The notes under the pieces: model-generated
Database searches by the model: none
What the model saw: the letters and a program-made list of their open reading frames with translations, nothing else
What the model was told of the DNA's origin: nothing
Assembly (NCBI RefSeq): GCF_019492185.1
Contig: NZ_JAICCF010000003.1
Coordinates: 186,001-250,000 of the forward strand
Reading direction: 5' to 3'
Length of the DNA: 64,000 nucleotides
Source of the DNA: Chitinophaga rhizophila
Lineage (GTDB): Bacteria > Bacteroidota > Bacteroidia > Chitinophagales > Chitinophagaceae
Position numbers and translations under genes: made by a program
Shown: in pieces, positions 62,137 through 64,000 of the stretch
Layout of the letters: the number at the start of each line of letters is the position of its first letter
How positions within the stretch are numbered: the first letter of the stretch is position 1

Positions 62137-63087
62137 TCAGAATTTGGCAGTAAATCCTACCCCGATCACCTGTTTAACCTGTAATCTAGGCCCTAATACG
62201 CCTGTTTTCTCATTTTCAAATACACGGACATCATCATCATAGATCATATCTACAGAAACATTCGCTGTAATATATTTATTAACCTGCAGGTTCAGGCTGT
62301 TGGTCCAGAAAAGGTCTACGTTCTGCGGATTGTGTTTATAATCAGAGAACAGATCAAGCCTGGTTTTGTATACAATATTCTTTGCGAGCGTCTTTACCCA
62401 ATTCACCGTCAGGTAAGCACCTAATTCGTTTTTCACATGTCTGCCACTGTCTACTCCAAATGCCCCCTGCGCTGCCAGACGGTCATCCATTACAATGACA
62501 TAACGGGCAGTAACAGGAGAGAAAAATACTGACAACTGATCACTTGGTTTATAGTCAAGACCCGGAGACATCAATACATAGGCAGGAGAAAAAAAGCGGG
62601 ATACCAATGTCGGTTTAACTGAATCAACTGTTGAATACAGGTAACCATCTGTAAACTGCGTACGCAAATCGAGCAGGGCGCTTAAATATAGATTTCTGCC
62701 GATCTCATATCCATATTTCGTAGTAACTCCAATACGGTCATCGCTTTTACGACCGCCAAGGCTGGTAGTATTAACATAACCGTATGCCAGGTCCAGGACG
62801 TTATCCCAGTTATTTTTTCCCTTTTTATAAAATGCGTAAGCATTCAGATTGGATGCTACCGAGAAGGAGAACTTATCACCACCCGCAGCCCAGTTGGTCA
62901 GGCTTCCCTGGTTAATATTCAGGTTAAAGGTCCCACCTTTCTTCCACAGAGAGGGAACTGTGTCGCTGGCATCTTTCTTTATTCTTCCGCTGGCTTCTTC
63001 TCTGGATGTTTTCATCCAGTCACTCTGTGCATATAGCGCCTGAAAACATAATAATAAGCCAATAATAGTCAGGACGGATCTTCTCAT
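62137..63087 (-). CDS. DUF3078-family outer-membrane-like protein
   Basis: 316 residues with a signal peptide (MRRSVLTIIGLLLCFQALYAQ). WKKGGTFNLNINQGSLTNWA and GGDKFSFSVASNLNAYAFYK are the DUF3078 signatures. The rest is strand-rich with alternating hydrophobic residues, ending in VIGVGFTAKF, as in an outer-membrane beta barrel. The function is unknown; the family is confined largely to Bacteroidota. Confidence 0.9.
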   Translation of the reverse strand: MRRSVLTIIGLLLCFQALYAQSDWMKTSREEASGRIKKDASDTVPSLWKKGGTFNLNINQGSLTNWAAGGDKFSFSVASNLNAYAFYKKGKNNWDNVLDLAYGYVNTTSLGGRKSDDRIGVTTKYGYEIGRNLYLSALLDLRTQFTDGYLYSTVDSVKPTLVSRFFSPAYVLMSPGLDYKPSDQLSVFFSPVTARYVIVMDDRLAAQGAFGVDSGRHVKNELGAYLTVNWVKTLAKNIVYKTRLDLFSDYKHNPQNVDLFWTNSLNLQVNKYITANVSVDMIYDDDVRVFENEKTGVLGPRLQVKQVIGVGFTAKF

Positions 63088-63253
63088 CAGTGTAAATAGT
63101 TAATGCTATGGATAATTTTGCCGTTATATGGACGATACGAACATACCACGTTGTGACAACGTGGCCGCAAAAATAAAAAACTAAAAGGGAAATTTGAGGC
63201 AAGGGAGTAAGCAGCCGGATGCGGGGATACACAATCCGGCTACCAGCGTATGT

Positions 63254-63685
63254 CTATTTATTTTTCAGCGCATCACGGATCTCCATGAGCAGCTTTTCTT
63301 GTGTTGTTGGCGCTGGTGGCGCTGCAGGAGCAGCTTCTTTCTTCTTACGCATGCTGTTCATAAATTTAACCAGCAGGAAGATGCAGAAGGCTATCAATAT
63401 AAAGTCAATAACACTCTGTACAAATGCGCCATAGGCAAATATGGGTGCTCCGGCTTCCTTTGCCTTTTCCAATGAAGGAAAGTCTGTGCCCTTGCTTGTA
63501 TTAAGCAACCAGAACTTATCTTTAAAATTAATACCTCCGGTTACGATACCTAGTACCGGCATAAAAATGTTATCAACCAACGATGTTACAATCTTCTGGA
63601 AAGCACCACCGATGATCACACCGACAGCAAGATCCATTACATTGCCACGCGTGGCAAACTCTCTAAATTCTTTGAAGAAAGACAT
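63254..63685 (-). CDS. mscL: Large-conductance mechanosensitive channel
   Basis: 143 residues. The first helix reads GNVMDLAVGVIIGGAFQKIV, the pore-lining segment of MscL. A second helix (FVQSVIDFILIAFCIFLLVK) and a charged C-terminal helix (EKLLMEIRDALKNK) follow. It releases solutes under osmotic downshock. Confidence 0.97.
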   Translation of the reverse strand: MSFFKEFREFATRGNVMDLAVGVIIGGAFQKIVTSLVDNIFMPVLGIVTGGINFKDKFWLLNTSKGTDFPSLEKAKEAGAPIFAYGAFVQSVIDFILIAFCIFLLVKFMNSMRKKKEAAPAAPPAPTTQEKLLMEIRDALKNK

Positions 63686-63769
63686 AATACAGCTTTTTTT
63701 AAGGGTGAAGACAATCTGTCGCTAAGATAGTTATTATTATAAGTTATAACATATACTCTCAGCTGGTTT

Positions 63770-64000
63770 TTACTGTTTCAGCGGAGGATACTGCATTTCA
63801 AACGAACGAAGTGTATCCCTCAACGTTTGTGCCACCACATGTTCCTTATACCAGTTCTTATCCGCCGGTATGATGTTCCAGGGTACATCACTGCAATGTT
63901 CAAAGGCATCTTCGTACATCCTTCTATACTCTTTCCAACGTTTTGCTTCGGCTGAATCAGACTTATTGTATTTCCACATCTTACGCGGATCTTCCAGTCT
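63770..64000 (-). CDS. Polyphosphate kinase 2 family protein, C-terminal fragment
   Basis: 77 codons to the right edge; the N-terminal part with the Walker motifs lies outside. RLEDPRKMWKYNKSD, YRRMYEDAFEHCSDVPWNII and PADKNWYKEHVVAQTL are the C-terminal blocks of PPK2, which transfers phosphate between polyphosphate and nucleotides. Confidence 0.93.
   Translation of the reverse strand, partial: RLEDPRKMWKYNKSDSAEAKRWKEYRRMYEDAFEHCSDVPWNIIPADKNWYKEHVVAQTLRDTLRSFEMQYPPLKQ

Overview
The window comes from a Bacteroidota chromosome, most likely a Chitinophaga-like member of Chitinophagaceae. I infer this from three SusC/SusD outer-membrane pairs, an ECF sigma/FecR switch, Bacteroidota-type promoters (TAnnTTTG at -7), start sites without Shine-Dalgarno sequences, a geranylgeranylglyceryl-phosphate synthase homologue, and housekeeping genes (acp-fabF-rnc, dxs, scpA) of Bacteroidota type. 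No plasmid, phage, insertion sequence or CRISPR array is visible.

Region 1 (1-11.0 kb, minus strand). The most unusual locus is a co-directional set reading SoxD-like cytochrome c, SoxC-like molybdopterin enzyme, SusC, SusD, then two paralogous DoxX-like membrane proteins. A phytoene-desaturase-like FAD enzyme follows and is cut by the left edge. The layout suggests uptake of a sulfur compound across the outer membrane, its oxidation in the periplasm, and transfer of electrons to the membrane. No other sox gene is present.

Region 2 (11.0-20.2 kb). This holds small hypothetical proteins, a zinc-peptidase-like lipoprotein, a histidine kinase/OmpR-type regulator pair and a JmjC-like cupin protein. 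A decaying stretch follows, with relics of an MFS transporter, an intact secreted YceI protein, and a TlpA-like protein that has lost its CxxC site and its C-terminus.

Region 3 (20.3-29.3 kb, minus strand). This is a complete polysaccharide-utilisation locus in transcription order: ECF sigma, FecR anti-sigma, SusC with STN domain, SusD, DUF3823 lipoprotein, GH43 glycosidase. A transcription terminator overlaps the last stop codon. The glycosidase points to an arabinose- or xylose-containing glycan.

Region 4 (29.3-42.1 kb). The intergenic region upstream of the sigma gene carries two predicted short terminated transcripts and a 23-bp perfect hairpin. Then come a WYL-type regulator with a GyrI-like protein, the acp-fabF-rnc lipid/RNA operon, a tripartite RND efflux operon (adaptor, pump, TolC), a carboxypeptidase-like-domain protein and a divergent PRPP-synthetase homologue.

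Region 5 (42.1-53 kb). This has a SusC/SusD pair without enzymes or sensor, whose SusC carries an unusual repeat-containing linker. It also has a minisatellite of 11-bp units, a YcxB-like protein, a Lys/Glu-rich secreted protein, a 1.1-kb intergenic region with two more predicted short RNAs, GGGP synthase, and a LytTR regulator/LytS-type kinase pair.

Region 6 (53-64 kb). This contains dxs, a ferredoxin-type reductase, an initiator tRNA-Met, a stress group (Dps, pirin, OsmC, YceI), scpA overlapping an AraC regulator, a DUF3078 protein, MscL, and a PPK2 gene cut by the right edge.

All functions are read from sequence by recognition of families. No database search was run.
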